A stretch of 64,000 nucleotides of DNA from positions 2,568,407 to 2,632,406 of the forward strand of contig NZ_CP026001.1 in assembly GCF_003086775.1 (NCBI RefSeq), given 5' to 3'. Under the pieces are notes generated by a model that made no database searches, was not told the DNA's origin, and saw only the letters and a list, made by a program, of their open reading frames with translations. The first letter of the stretch is position 1. Every line of letters starts with the position of its first letter. Both the position numbers and the translations under genes were made by a program. The DNA comes from Stenotrophomonas sp. ZAC14D1_NAIMI4_1 (GTDB lineage Bacteria > Pseudomonadota > Gammaproteobacteria > Xanthomonadales > Xanthomonadaceae). This document shows, piece by piece, positions 35,996 through 43,923 of the stretch.

Positions 35996-37521
35996 ACGCC
36001 CTCCCGACCAGTACGTCCTTCAGCCGCCTGCTGGTGGGCTTCGCGTCCGAGTCGGGCAATGCCCGCGCCCTGGCCCAGCGCCTGGGCGCGGAGCTGCAGC
36101 CGCACGCGCCGCAGGTCCTTCCGTTCAACGACATCGACGTGGCCAGCCTCGGCCACGGCGACGTGCTGCTGGCCATTTCCAGTTCGTTCGGCGACGGCGA
36201 ACCGCCCGCAAATGGCGAGCAGTTCTTTGAAACGCTGCGCCAGACCCCGATGCTGAGCGGCCTGCGCTACGCCGTGTTCGGCCTGGGCGATACCGGCTAC
36301 CCCAGTTTCTGTGGCTTCACCAAGGCGCTGGACGCCGCACTGAGCGAGCGCCAGGCGCAGCCGCTGCTGCACCGCGTGGATGCCGATCTCGGCTACGAGC
36401 AGTTCTTCCAGCAATGGCAGCCGGTGCTGGGCCAGGTGTTGCAGGGGAACCTCGCCGCCGGCCAGGACCTGCGCCTGCAGGTCACCGCCTACGGCGAAGA
36501 CAATGCCTTTGCCGCGCCCATCGTTGAGCGCCGCCGCTTGAACAGCAGCGACCCCGCTGCGTGGCACGTGCAGCTCGACATTGCCGGCAGCGGCATGGCC
36601 TACCGTGCCGGCGACACCCTGCACGTGGTCCCGGACAACGATCCGTCGCTGCTGCAGGCACTGGCAACGTGGTACGGCGATCCCGCGGCAGTGACGGCGC
36701 TGCAGGACCGCGAGCTGCGCCTGCCCAGCAAGAGCGTGCTGCGCGAACTGGCCCGCCTTGGCGGCAGCGAAACGCTGAAAGGCCTGCTCAAGGTCAGCCA
36801 GAAGCGCGAACTGGACGCGTACCTGCACGGCCTGGATGTGCTGGACCTGCTGCAGGACCATGCCACGCCGGACAGCGTCCCGCTGGACCGGCTGTGCAGC
36901 ATCCTTTCGCCGCGCCTGCCCCGCGCCTACTCCATTGCCTCGCACCCCGGCGACGACCAGGTAAGCCTGTGCGTGCGCGAGGTGCGATACCACCTTCGCG
37001 GCCGCGAGCGTTTTGGCACCGCCACCGGCAGCCTGTTGCACGGTGCCGGCCAAGCACGCGTGTACTGCCGGTCCAACCCGGGCTTCCACCTGCCCGACGC
37101 TGCTGATGCGCCGCTGCTGATGGTCGGCACCGGTACCGGCATCGCGCCGCTGATGGGCCTGATGCAGGAACTGCAGGCCGGCACGCGCGCGCGCGACGTG
37201 CACCTGGTGTTCGGCGAGAAGCACCGGCAACACGATTACCTGTACCGCGAACAATTGCAGGACTGGCACGCACAGGGGCTGCTGTCCGGCCTGCATACCG
37301 CCTTCTCGCGTGACGGCACCGGAAAGGTCTACGTGCAGCATGTGCTGCAGCAGCGCGCCGATGAAGTGCGTGATCTGCTGGCACGTGGTGGCCACCTGTA
37401 CCTGTGCGGCAACAAGCGGCACCTGGAAGCAGCGGTGCGCGAGGCCATCGATGCGATCGGTGGCGAGGGGCGCTGGGAGACGCTGCGCGGTGAAGGCCGC
37501 ACCCACTGCGAGCTGTATTGA
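35992..37521 (+). CDS. CysJ-like NADPH diflavin reductase
   Basis: This 509-residue flavoprotein has a flavodoxin FMN domain (GFASESGNARALA, SSFGDGEPPANGEQF, VFGLGDTGYPSFC), a FAD domain (RAYSIAS and TATGSLL) and an NADPH domain (MVGTGTGIAPLMGL, HLYLCGNKRHLE), ending in a C-terminal aromatic residue as in CysJ/P450 reductase. It moves electrons from NADPH through FAD and FMN to an unknown acceptor. No cysI is adjacent, so sulfite reduction is not indicated. The GTG start at 35992 is supported by the GTGA overlap with the PAS gene. A SMAG-like palindrome follows the stop. Confidence 0.9.
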   Translation: MNALPTSTSFSRLLVGFASESGNARALAQRLGAELQPHAPQVLPFNDIDVASLGHGDVLLAISSSFGDGEPPANGEQFFETLRQTPMLSGLRYAVFGLGDTGYPSFCGFTKALDAALSERQAQPLLHRVDADLGYEQFFQQWQPVLGQVLQGNLAAGQDLRLQVTAYGEDNAFAAPIVERRRLNSSDPAAWHVQLDIAGSGMAYRAGDTLHVVPDNDPSLLQALATWYGDPAAVTALQDRELRLPSKSVLRELARLGGSETLKGLLKVSQKRELDAYLHGLDVLDLLQDHATPDSVPLDRLCSILSPRLPRAYSIASHPGDDQVSLCVREVRYHLRGRERFGTATGSLLHGAGQARVYCRSNPGFHLPDAADAPLLMVGTGTGIAPLMGLMQELQAGTRARDVHLVFGEKHRQHDYLYREQLQDWHAQGLLSGLHTAFSRDGTGKVYVQHVLQQRADEVRDLLARGGHLYLCGNKRHLEAAVREAIDAIGGEGRWETLRGEGRTHCELY

Positions 37522-37536
37522 CGGCGGGATCGATTC

Positions 37537-37559
37537 CGCCGGGCATGGCCCGGCGCTAC
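37537..37559. repeat. SMAG-like palindrome after the diflavin reductase gene
   Basis: CCGCCGGGCATGGCCCGGCG followed by CTAC, between convergent genes (diflavin reductase and modE). Same class as the units at 9.33 and 23.05 kb. Confidence 0.75.
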
Positions 37560-37588
37560 CAACCGTGGGGCGCTGCTGCCCTTCGCCG

Positions 37589-38395
37589 TTACATCGGCAC
37601 GCCGACAATCACGCTCGATGCCTTGAACAGCACCGTCGCCGGGCCGCCTTCCTGCAGCCCCAGTGCGCGGGTGCTGGTGCGGGTGATGATCGCCACCACG
37701 GTGCAGCCATGGCCGATATCCACCACGATCTCATCATTCACCGCGCCTTCGGTGATGCGCTCGACCGTGCCACTGAACTGGTTGCGTGCCGAATAGCGCG
37801 TGCCATCGCCCTGCGCCACGATCACCGAGGACGCCTTGACCAGCGCATACGCCGGCACCCCCACGGCCAGGCCCAGCGATTCCACGCTGCCGTGGGTGAT
37901 GGTGGCGACCACCGCCACGCCGGGCGCGACCTCAATCTGTACTTCGTCGTTGACGGCGCCGTTGGCCAGCGCGCTGACGCGCCCGTGGAACTGGTTGCGT
38001 GCACTGGTGATCATGCCGATTCTCCGGATCAGGGCCAGATCCTCGTCCAGCCCGGGGGTGGCCTGCAGCGACTGCAGGAATGCGCGGTGCGCACGCTCGA
38101 CCTGTTCAAAGCGCGCGATCAGCTGCCGGCCACGCTCGGTCAGGCGCGCACCGCCACCACCGCGACCGCCCACGCTGCGCGCGACCAGCGGTTCGCCGGC
38201 CGCGGTGTTCATCGCGTCCACCGCATCCCAGGCGTTCTTGTAGGTCATACCCATGCGCTTGGCGGCCTGGCTGATCGAACCGCAGGCGTCGATCAAACCC
38301 AGCAGGGCGAAGCGCCCGCCTCCGCCCAGGTTCTGCCCGGCAATGCTCAGCCACAGGTTGCCCTGCAGTTCCAGGGTGGGGTCGGCCTCGCTCAT
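37589..38395 (-). CDS. modE: molybdate-responsive regulator ModE
   Basis: This 268-residue regulator has an N-terminal LysR-like winged helix (GSISQAAKRMGMTYKNAW, ARSVGGRGGGGARLT) and two C-terminal TOBE/Mop domains (SARNQFHGRVSALANGAVNDEV and SARNQFSGTVERITEGAVNDEI, split here at about residues 138 and 210), each ending VKASSVIV or FKASSVIV. ModE binds molybdate and then its operator, repressing uptake and activating some molybdoenzyme genes. ATG 38395 is chosen for its ribosome site (GGAG). It is divergent from the TonB-receptor operon, with a ModE-type operator and an FNR box in the spacer. Confidence 0.95.
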   Translation of the reverse strand: MSEADPTLELQGNLWLSIAGQNLGGGGRFALLGLIDACGSISQAAKRMGMTYKNAWDAVDAMNTAAGEPLVARSVGGRGGGGARLTERGRQLIARFEQVERAHRAFLQSLQATPGLDEDLALIRRIGMITSARNQFHGRVSALANGAVNDEVQIEVAPGVAVVATITHGSVESLGLAVGVPAYALVKASSVIVAQGDGTRYSARNQFSGTVERITEGAVNDEIVVDIGHGCTVVAIITRTSTRALGLQEGGPATVLFKASSVIVGVPM

Positions 38396-38459
38396 CGTGC
38401 TCCGTTCCATGCCGCGCGTGCGGGCCCCCAGTGTAAGGCGTCGCTGCACCGCACCGGCC

Positions 38460-38473
38460 TTGATATGAATCAA
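38460..38473. promoter_or_regulatory. perfect FNR/Anr box between modE and the TonB receptor
   Basis: TTGATATGAATCAA is an exact TTGAT-N4-ATCAA, and the symmetry extends two further bases each side (CC/GG). The centre is 112 bases before the receptor ATG and 71 bases before the modE ATG (opposite strand), so a class II start would suit either gene; a modE start near 38425 would leave a 30-base leader. It lies 62 bases left of the ModE operator. Confidence 0.7.
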
Positions 38474-38535
38474 GGTGCCCATTCACCGCACCGCCGACAC
38501 TACCCCGGTCGGTCATCAAGTTGACCCCTGCCAAC

Positions 38536-38559
38536 CGTTATATCATCGTGGATATAACG
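38536..38559. promoter_or_regulatory. ModE-type operator upstream of the TonB receptor operon
   Basis: Perfect inverted repeat CGTTATAT-N8-ATATAACG ending 19 bases before the receptor ATG. This has the same half-sites and spacing as the E. coli modA operator. Bound ModE-molybdate here would block transcription, so the operon should be on when molybdate is short. Confidence 0.85.
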
Positions 38560-38578
38560 AACCCGAGGACTCGCGAGG

Positions 38579-40564
38579 ATGCGTACCTGTCGTTTCGTTC
38601 TACCCCTGTCGGCCCTGCTGCTCCCTCTCTCCGCACATGCCCTCGAGGCGGCCGCGCCGCCCCCGGTATTCACCCTGGGCACGGTTGACGTGCACGCCAC
38701 CCGCGGCACGTCGGCCACCGTGGCCGAGCGCCGCCTGGATGCAGAACGCATCCAGCAGCTGGACCGCAACACCGTCGGCGAGGCCGTCAGCGTGCTGCCC
38801 GGCGTCAGCCTGGCCCGCAACTCGCGCAATGAGGACATGGTCTACCTGCGCGGCTTCGATGCACGCCAGGTGCCGGTGTTCCTGGATGGCATCCCGTTGT
38901 ACGTGCCCTACGACGGCTATGTGGATTTCGGCCGCTTCACCACCTTCGATCTCGCCGAGATCCAGGTCGCCAGCGGTGGCGCCTCGCTGCTGTATGGCCC
39001 CAACATCCTCGGCGGTGCGATCAACCTGGTCAGTCGCCGCCCCGACCGTCCGTTCGAAGGCGATGTGCGCCTGGGCATCGCCGATGGTGGCGAGCGCAAG
39101 GCGGCCTTCAACCTTGGCGGCCGCCAGGGCGACTGGTACTACCAGCTGGGCGCATCGATCCTGAAGGCCGATGAGTTCCCGCTGCCCGACGGCTTCGTCG
39201 ATTACAAGCGCGTACCCACCGACACCGGCAGCGAGCGCCAGAATGCCCAGCGCGAAGACCGTCGCCTGTCGTTCAAGCTCGGCTACACGCCGCGCGAAGG
39301 CGATGAGTACGCCATCGGCTATGCACGCCAGGACGGCGAGAAGGGCAACCCGGTCTACACCGGCACCGCGCGCAGCGGCATCCGCTACTGGCGCTGGCCC
39401 TGGTGGGACAAGGACAGCCTGTACTTCATCGGCAACACCGCCCTGGGCGAACACACCACCCTGCGCACGCGCGTCTACCGCGATACCTACGGCAACGGCC
39501 TGGACGCCTATACCGATGGCACCTACCAGGTGGCCATGGACAACGCCAGCTTCCCCAGCATCTACGACGACCGCACCGTCGGTGGCTCGGTCACCCTGGC
39601 CACTACCGTGCTGCCGCGCCAGGAACTGCAGCTGGCCGTGCACTACAAGGAAGACAAGCACAGCGAGAGCAACCCGCATTCGCCGACCAAGGAGTACCGC
39701 GATGTCACCACCTCGGTGGCCATCGAAGACCGCATCGCGCTCACCGATACCTCGCACCTGCGCGTGGGCATCGGCCACGACCGCCGCGAGGCCAAGCGCG
39801 TGTACTTCTGGCCGACCGGCAGCACCGACGCCACCAACGGCGTGGTCGAGTACGTGCAGCAGATGGCGCCGGACCAGCAGTGGTACGCCAGCGTCGCGCG
39901 GCGCACGCGCTTCCCGACCATCAAGGACCGCTATTCGGCGCGCATGGGTGCGGCCCTGCCCAACCCGGACCTCGCCCCCGAGCACGCCACCCATTTCGAA
40001 CTGGGCCTGCGCGGGCGCTGGTGGGAAGGCGGCCAGCTGCAGGCCGCGCTGTTCCAGAGCCGCATCGATGACCTGATCCAGACCGCTATCGTGGCCTCGA
40101 CCGACTGCGGCGGCAGCACCTGCAACCAGGCGCAGAACATCGGCAAAGCCCGCCACCAGGGCGTGGAACTGGGCCTGCAGCAGCGCTTCGGTGATGACTG
40201 GAACCTGCAGGGCAGCTACACCTGGCTGCGCCGCACCAACCTGCAGAACCGCGACGTCGCCCTGCTCGACAGCCCGCGGCAGCGGCTGTTCATGGCGGTT
40301 GGCTGGCAGATGCTGCCGCAGGTCAAGCTGCAGGCCACGGTGGAAGCCGAACAGGGGCGCAAGGTCAGCTACGCCGACACCGCGCGCCCGGTACGTGCCC
40401 TGCCCGGCTACGGCATCGTCGGCCTGAAGGCCAGCTGGGCCCCGCGTGACGCCTTGGATTTCGACGTCGGCGTGCGCAATATCGGCGACAAGTGGTATGA
40501 GCTGGCCGATGGCTACCCGATGCCCGGCCGCACCTGGTTCGCCAACGCCAACTGGAGGTTCTGA
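38579..40564 (+). CDS. TonB-dependent outer-membrane receptor, ModE-controlled
   Basis: This 661-residue receptor has a signal peptide (ending SAHA), a plug domain (GEAVSVLPGVSLARN, DGIPLYVPYDGYVDFGRF broken at about residues 90-125, GASLLYGPNILGGAINLVSRRP) and a 22-strand barrel ending in an aromatic residue (NANWRF). It is FecA/FepA-like in type, so it takes up a chelate or large solute with TonB energy. The substrate is unknown; the ModE operator and the following permease genes point to molybdate, tungstate or their chelates. Two bases separate it from the DUF2478 gene. Confidence 0.9.
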   Translation: MRTCRFVLPLSALLLPLSAHALEAAAPPPVFTLGTVDVHATRGTSATVAERRLDAERIQQLDRNTVGEAVSVLPGVSLARNSRNEDMVYLRGFDARQVPVFLDGIPLYVPYDGYVDFGRFTTFDLAEIQVASGGASLLYGPNILGGAINLVSRRPDRPFEGDVRLGIADGGERKAAFNLGGRQGDWYYQLGASILKADEFPLPDGFVDYKRVPTDTGSERQNAQREDRRLSFKLGYTPREGDEYAIGYARQDGEKGNPVYTGTARSGIRYWRWPWWDKDSLYFIGNTALGEHTTLRTRVYRDTYGNGLDAYTDGTYQVAMDNASFPSIYDDRTVGGSVTLATTVLPRQELQLAVHYKEDKHSESNPHSPTKEYRDVTTSVAIEDRIALTDTSHLRVGIGHDRREAKRVYFWPTGSTDATNGVVEYVQQMAPDQQWYASVARRTRFPTIKDRYSARMGAALPNPDLAPEHATHFELGLRGRWWEGGQLQAALFQSRIDDLIQTAIVASTDCGGSTCNQAQNIGKARHQGVELGLQQRFGDDWNLQGSYTWLRRTNLQNRDVALLDSPRQRLFMAVGWQMLPQVKLQATVEAEQGRKVSYADTARPVRALPGYGIVGLKASWAPRDALDFDVGVRNIGDKWYELADGYPMPGRTWFANANWRF

Positions 40565-40566
40565 GC

Positions 40567-41106
40567 ATGGGCACCACCCCGACACCGCGCATCGCCGCGA
40601 TCGTGCATGACCACAGCGGCGAACCCGATGGGCTGCTGGCCGCGTTCGCCGCGCGCCAGCTGGCTGCCGGGGTGCGCGTGCGCGGGCTGGTGCACCTGCC
40701 ACACGAACCCACTGCCAACGGCAAGCGCATGGCCCTGATGGACGTGACCGACCCCGGCTCACGCTACCCCATCAGCCAGGCGCTCGGCCCGGCGTCGTGC
40801 GGCTGCAATCTGGACCCGGGCGGCATCGCCGATGCCAGCGTCGTACTGCGTCGTGCCCTGCAGGAACCTGCCGAGCTGGCCATCGCCAACCGCTTCGGCA
40901 CGCTGGAATCGGAAGGCGGCGGCATGGCCGACGAACTGCTGGCGCTGATGATGGCCGACATTCCCGTGTTGACCGCAGTGAAGCTGCCCTATCTGCAGGC
41001 CTGGCGCGAGTTCACCGGCGGGCTGGCCGCCGAACTGCCCGCCGACGCCGATGCACTGGAGCGCTGGTGGAAGGCCTGCCGCAGCGCACCGGTGGCGGCG
41101 GCATGA
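40567..41106 (+). CDS. DUF2478 family protein
   Basis: This 179-residue protein matches the DUF2478 family, which is recurrently linked to molybdenum transport genes. Segments include IAAIVHDHSGEPDGLLA, GLVHLPH, SRYPISQALGPASCGCNLDPG (split near residues 60-80) and NRFGTLESEGGGMADEL. The fold is thought to be a P-loop-like NTPase relative but no intact Walker A is visible. It starts 2 bases after the receptor stop and overlaps the binding-protein gene by 4 bp. The biochemical role is unknown. Confidence 0.8.
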   Translation: MGTTPTPRIAAIVHDHSGEPDGLLAAFAARQLAAGVRVRGLVHLPHEPTANGKRMALMDVTDPGSRYPISQALGPASCGCNLDPGGIADASVVLRRALQEPAELAIANRFGTLESEGGGMADELLALMMADIPVLTAVKLPYLQAWREFTGGLAAELPADADALERWWKACRSAPVAAA

Positions 41107-42140
41107 GGCGGCGTGCGCTGCTGCAGGCCTTCGCGCTGGCACCCTTGCTGGCCGCCAGTGCAGAACTGCTGGCGATGCCCGCCCAGCGCGTGCTGCGCCT
41201 GGGTGCGCCGAAGGCCACCCCCAGGCGTGTGTTCGCCGCCGGTCCGCCGGCCGCCGTGCTGATCGCCGCCGTGGCGCCGGACCGCCTGCTCGGCTGGCCG
41301 ATGAAGGTTTCGCCGGATGCCCTGGCGCAGTTACCGGCATCGCTGCGCACCCTGCCCGTGGTCGGCCGCCTGGCCGGCCGTGGCAGCACCGTCAGCCTGG
41401 AACGCCTGTTGTCGATGCAGCCGGACCTGGTACTGGACGCCGGGGATTTCGATGCCAACTATCGCGACGGCGCCGAGCGCGTCTGGAAGCAGACCGCCAT
41501 CCCCTTCGAGTTGATTGCAGGCCGGCTGCCCGACCATCCCGCGCAGTTGCGCCACGTCGGCACACTGCTGGGCGTACCTGCGCGCGGCGAAGCGCTGGCC
41601 AAGGCCGCAGAGGCACAACTGGCACTGGTGCGCGAGGTGCTGGCCGCGCGTCCGCCCGCATCCCGCCCCACTGTCTACTACGGCCGCGGCAGCGATGGCC
41701 TGGAGAGCGGCTTGTCCGGCTCCATCAATACCGAGGTGATCGAATTCTGTGGCGGCCGCAACGTGGCGGCGAGTGCCGGCAGCGGAGGCTTGGCGCGCGT
41801 GTCGTTCGAGCAGCTGCTGGCCTGGGACCCGGACGTGATCCTGACCCAGGATGCCGGCTTTGCTGCACGCGCCGTACAGGATCCGCGCTGGCGCGCCCTG
41901 CGCGCGGTACGCGAGGGGCGCCTGCACTGCGCGCCGGTGCTGCCGTTCGGCTGGCTGGACGGTCCACCGGGCATCAACCGCCTGCCGGGCCTGCCCTGGC
42001 TGCTGTCCAAGCTGCACCCCGGCGCAGCGCCGGCACTGGCACCGGCCGCACTGCGCGCGCGGCTGGCTGCACTGCATCTGCTGCTGTGGGGCCAACCGTT
42101 GCCCGCCGACATCGCACGCCACCTGGACACGCGCAGCTGA
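41103..42140 (+). CDS. periplasmic metal/chelate binding protein of a BtuF/FecB-type ABC importer
   Basis: This 345-residue protein has a signal peptide beginning MRRRALLQAFALAPLLAAS (a twin-arginine could make it a Tat substrate) and two Rossmann-like lobes of the class III solute-binding family: SLERLLSMQPDLVLDAG in lobe one and FEQLLAWDPDVILTQD in lobe two. Relatives such as MolA of Haemophilus bind molybdate and tungstate, others bind iron chelates or cobalamin. Operon position suggests molybdate or a molybdenum chelate. It overlaps DUF2478 by 4 bp and the permease start by 1 bp. Confidence 0.88.
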   Translation: MRRRALLQAFALAPLLAASAELLAMPAQRVLRLGAPKATPRRVFAAGPPAAVLIAAVAPDRLLGWPMKVSPDALAQLPASLRTLPVVGRLAGRGSTVSLERLLSMQPDLVLDAGDFDANYRDGAERVWKQTAIPFELIAGRLPDHPAQLRHVGTLLGVPARGEALAKAAEAQLALVREVLAARPPASRPTVYYGRGSDGLESGLSGSINTEVIEFCGGRNVAASAGSGGLARVSFEQLLAWDPDVILTQDAGFAARAVQDPRWRALRAVREGRLHCAPVLPFGWLDGPPGINRLPGLPWLLSKLHPGAAPALAPAALRARLAALHLLLWGQPLPADIARHLDTRS

Positions 42141-43156
42141 TGCGGCGTCCGCTTCCTGGTTGGGCCTGGCATGTGGGTGGCTGGGCATTGTTGCTGGCGA
42201 TGCTGCTGGCGGCGTTCTCGGTCGGCCAGTTCCCCGTGCGGCCCGGAGCGCTGCTGCAGGCCATCGGCTGGCAGCTGTTCGGCATCGGCGAGCCCAGTCC
42301 TCCGGCAGTGCAGGCCGCGCTCTGGCATATCCGCCTGCCGCGCGTGCTGGCCGCGGTGCTGATCGGCGCGGTGCTCTCTGCTGCCGGCGCGGCTTACCAG
42401 GCCATGTTCCGCAACCCGCTGGTCTCGCCGGACATCCTTGGCGTCTCCGCTGGTGCCGGCCTCGGCGCTTCGCTGGGCCTGTTCCTCGGCCTGCCGATGC
42501 TGCTGGTCCAGGGCATTGCCTTTGCGGGTGGGCTGGGTGCGGTCGGCCTGGTCTGCATGGTGGCCGCGCTGGTGCGCCGGCATGATCCGGTGCTGGTGCT
42601 CGTGCTGACCGGCGTAGCGGTTTCCGCACTGCTGGGCGCGGGCATTTCGCTGCTGAAGCTGCTGGCCGATCCGTACACCCAGCTCCCATCCATCACGTTC
42701 TGGCTGCTGGGCGGCCTCAACGCGGTGGTCACCGATGATCTGCGGGTAACCGCGCCGCTGCTGCTGATCGGCGTGCTGCCGCTGCTATTGCTGCGCTGGC
42801 GGGTCAACCTGCTCAGCCTGGGCGACGAGGAAGCCAGCGCACTGGGCGTGGCGGTGACGCCGCTGCGCTGGACCTTGATCGCGGCGGCCACGCTGTGCAC
42901 CGCCGCGGCGGTTTCACTGGCGGGCATCATCGGCTGGGTCGGGCTGGTGGTTCCGCACATCGCCCGCCTGCTGGTCGGCGCGGACTTCCGCCGCCTGCTG
43001 CCGGCCAGCCTGCTGCTGGGCGCCAGCTTCCTGCTGGCGGCCGACACGCTGGCACGCATCGTGGCGCCGATCGAACTGCCGCTGGGCATCCTCACCGCCT
43101 TCGTCGGTGTGCCCTGCTTCCTGCTGGTCCTGGCGCGCAGCGAGCGTCGCGCATGA
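42140..43156 (+). CDS. FecCD/BtuC-type ABC permease
   Basis: This 338-residue membrane protein has about ten helices, with the family motifs RLPRVLAAVLIGAVLSAAG near residue 60 and FRNPLVSPDILGVSAGAG near residue 95. Two copies would form the channel of a type II importer that moves chelates or metals. It is MolB-like in architecture. The TGATG junction with the binding protein and the ATGA junction with the ATPase indicate coupled translation. Confidence 0.93.
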   Translation: MRRPLPGWAWHVGGWALLLAMLLAAFSVGQFPVRPGALLQAIGWQLFGIGEPSPPAVQAALWHIRLPRVLAAVLIGAVLSAAGAAYQAMFRNPLVSPDILGVSAGAGLGASLGLFLGLPMLLVQGIAFAGGLGAVGLVCMVAALVRRHDPVLVLVLTGVAVSALLGAGISLLKLLADPYTQLPSITFWLLGGLNAVVTDDLRVTAPLLLIGVLPLLLLRWRVNLLSLGDEEASALGVAVTPLRWTLIAAATLCTAAAVSLAGIIGWVGLVVPHIARLLVGADFRRLLPASLLLGASFLLAADTLARIVAPIELPLGILTAFVGVPCFLLVLARSERRA

Positions 43157-43923
43157 GCCCGGCCCCGTCGCTGCTGAATGCAGACGCCCTGGTGATCGGC
43201 CATGCCGGGGTGGCACTGGGCGCACCGTTCGCGCTGTCGGTGCAGCCGGGCGAAGTGATGTGCCTGCTCGGCCCCAACGGCTGCGGCAAGACCACCCTGT
43301 TCCGTACCCTGCTCGGGCTGCTGCCGCCGGTAGCCGGCGAGGTACGCCTGCTGGGCCAGCCGCTGCGCGGGCTTGACCGCGCCACACGCGCGCGGCGAAT
43401 GGGTTACGTGCCCCAGGCCGCGCCACTGCCGTTTGCCTGGTGCGTGCGCGACGTGGTGGCGATGGGTCGCGCTGCGCACCTCGGCCTGCTGGCCGCACCC
43501 GGCCGCGCCGATGAAGCGATCGCCGAAGACTGCCTGCGCGAACTGGGCCTGCAGGCGCTGGCCGACCGCACCGTGACCACCCTCAGCGGGGGCGAACGGC
43601 AGCTGGTGCTGATCGCCCGCGCCCTGGCCCAGCAGGCGCAGCTGCTGGTGATGGACGAACCCACCGCCAGTCTCGATTTCGGCAACCAGCTGCACATCCT
43701 CGATACCGTGCGCCGCCTGGCCGGGCGCGGCATCGGCGTGCTGCTGTCCACCCATCAACCGCAGCACGCGCTGCAGGTGGCCGATCGCATCGCGCTGATG
43801 TCGGCGGGCAGCCTGACGGCGCTCGGTCGCGCGCAGGAGATCGCCACGCCCGCGCGGCTGGCCGCCCTCTATGGCGTCGATGCTGCCCGTGTCGCCGCCG
43901 CACTTCCCGCTTCTGGAGCATGA
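43153..43923 (+). CDS. FecE/BtuD-type ABC ATPase
   Basis: This 256-residue ATPase has Walker A GPNGCGKTT, a Q-loop region YVPQAA, the signature LSGGERQLVLIARALAQ, Walker B LLVMDEPTASLD and the switch histidine STHQP. It powers the importer formed with the permease and binding protein just upstream. It overlaps the permease by 4 bp and the methyltransferase by 4 bp. Confidence 0.94.
   Translation: MSPAPSLLNADALVIGHAGVALGAPFALSVQPGEVMCLLGPNGCGKTTLFRTLLGLLPPVAGEVRLLGQPLRGLDRATRARRMGYVPQAAPLPFAWCVRDVVAMGRAAHLGLLAAPGRADEAIAEDCLRELGLQALADRTVTTLSGGERQLVLIARALAQQAQLLVMDEPTASLDFGNQLHILDTVRRLAGRGIGVLLSTHQPQHALQVADRIALMSAGSLTALGRAQEIATPARLAALYGVDAARVAAALPASGA

Noticed and set aside
35992..37521. Calling this gene cysJ
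   Set aside because: The domain layout matches, but no cysI partner is adjacent and the coupling to a PAS gene suggests another role.
38512..38525. ATCAAGTTGACC as another FNR site
   Set aside because: The half-sites are in the wrong order and have no 4-base spacer.
38600..40762. A 720-codon open frame on the minus strand
   Set aside because: It is antisense to the TonB receptor and has no recognisable product.
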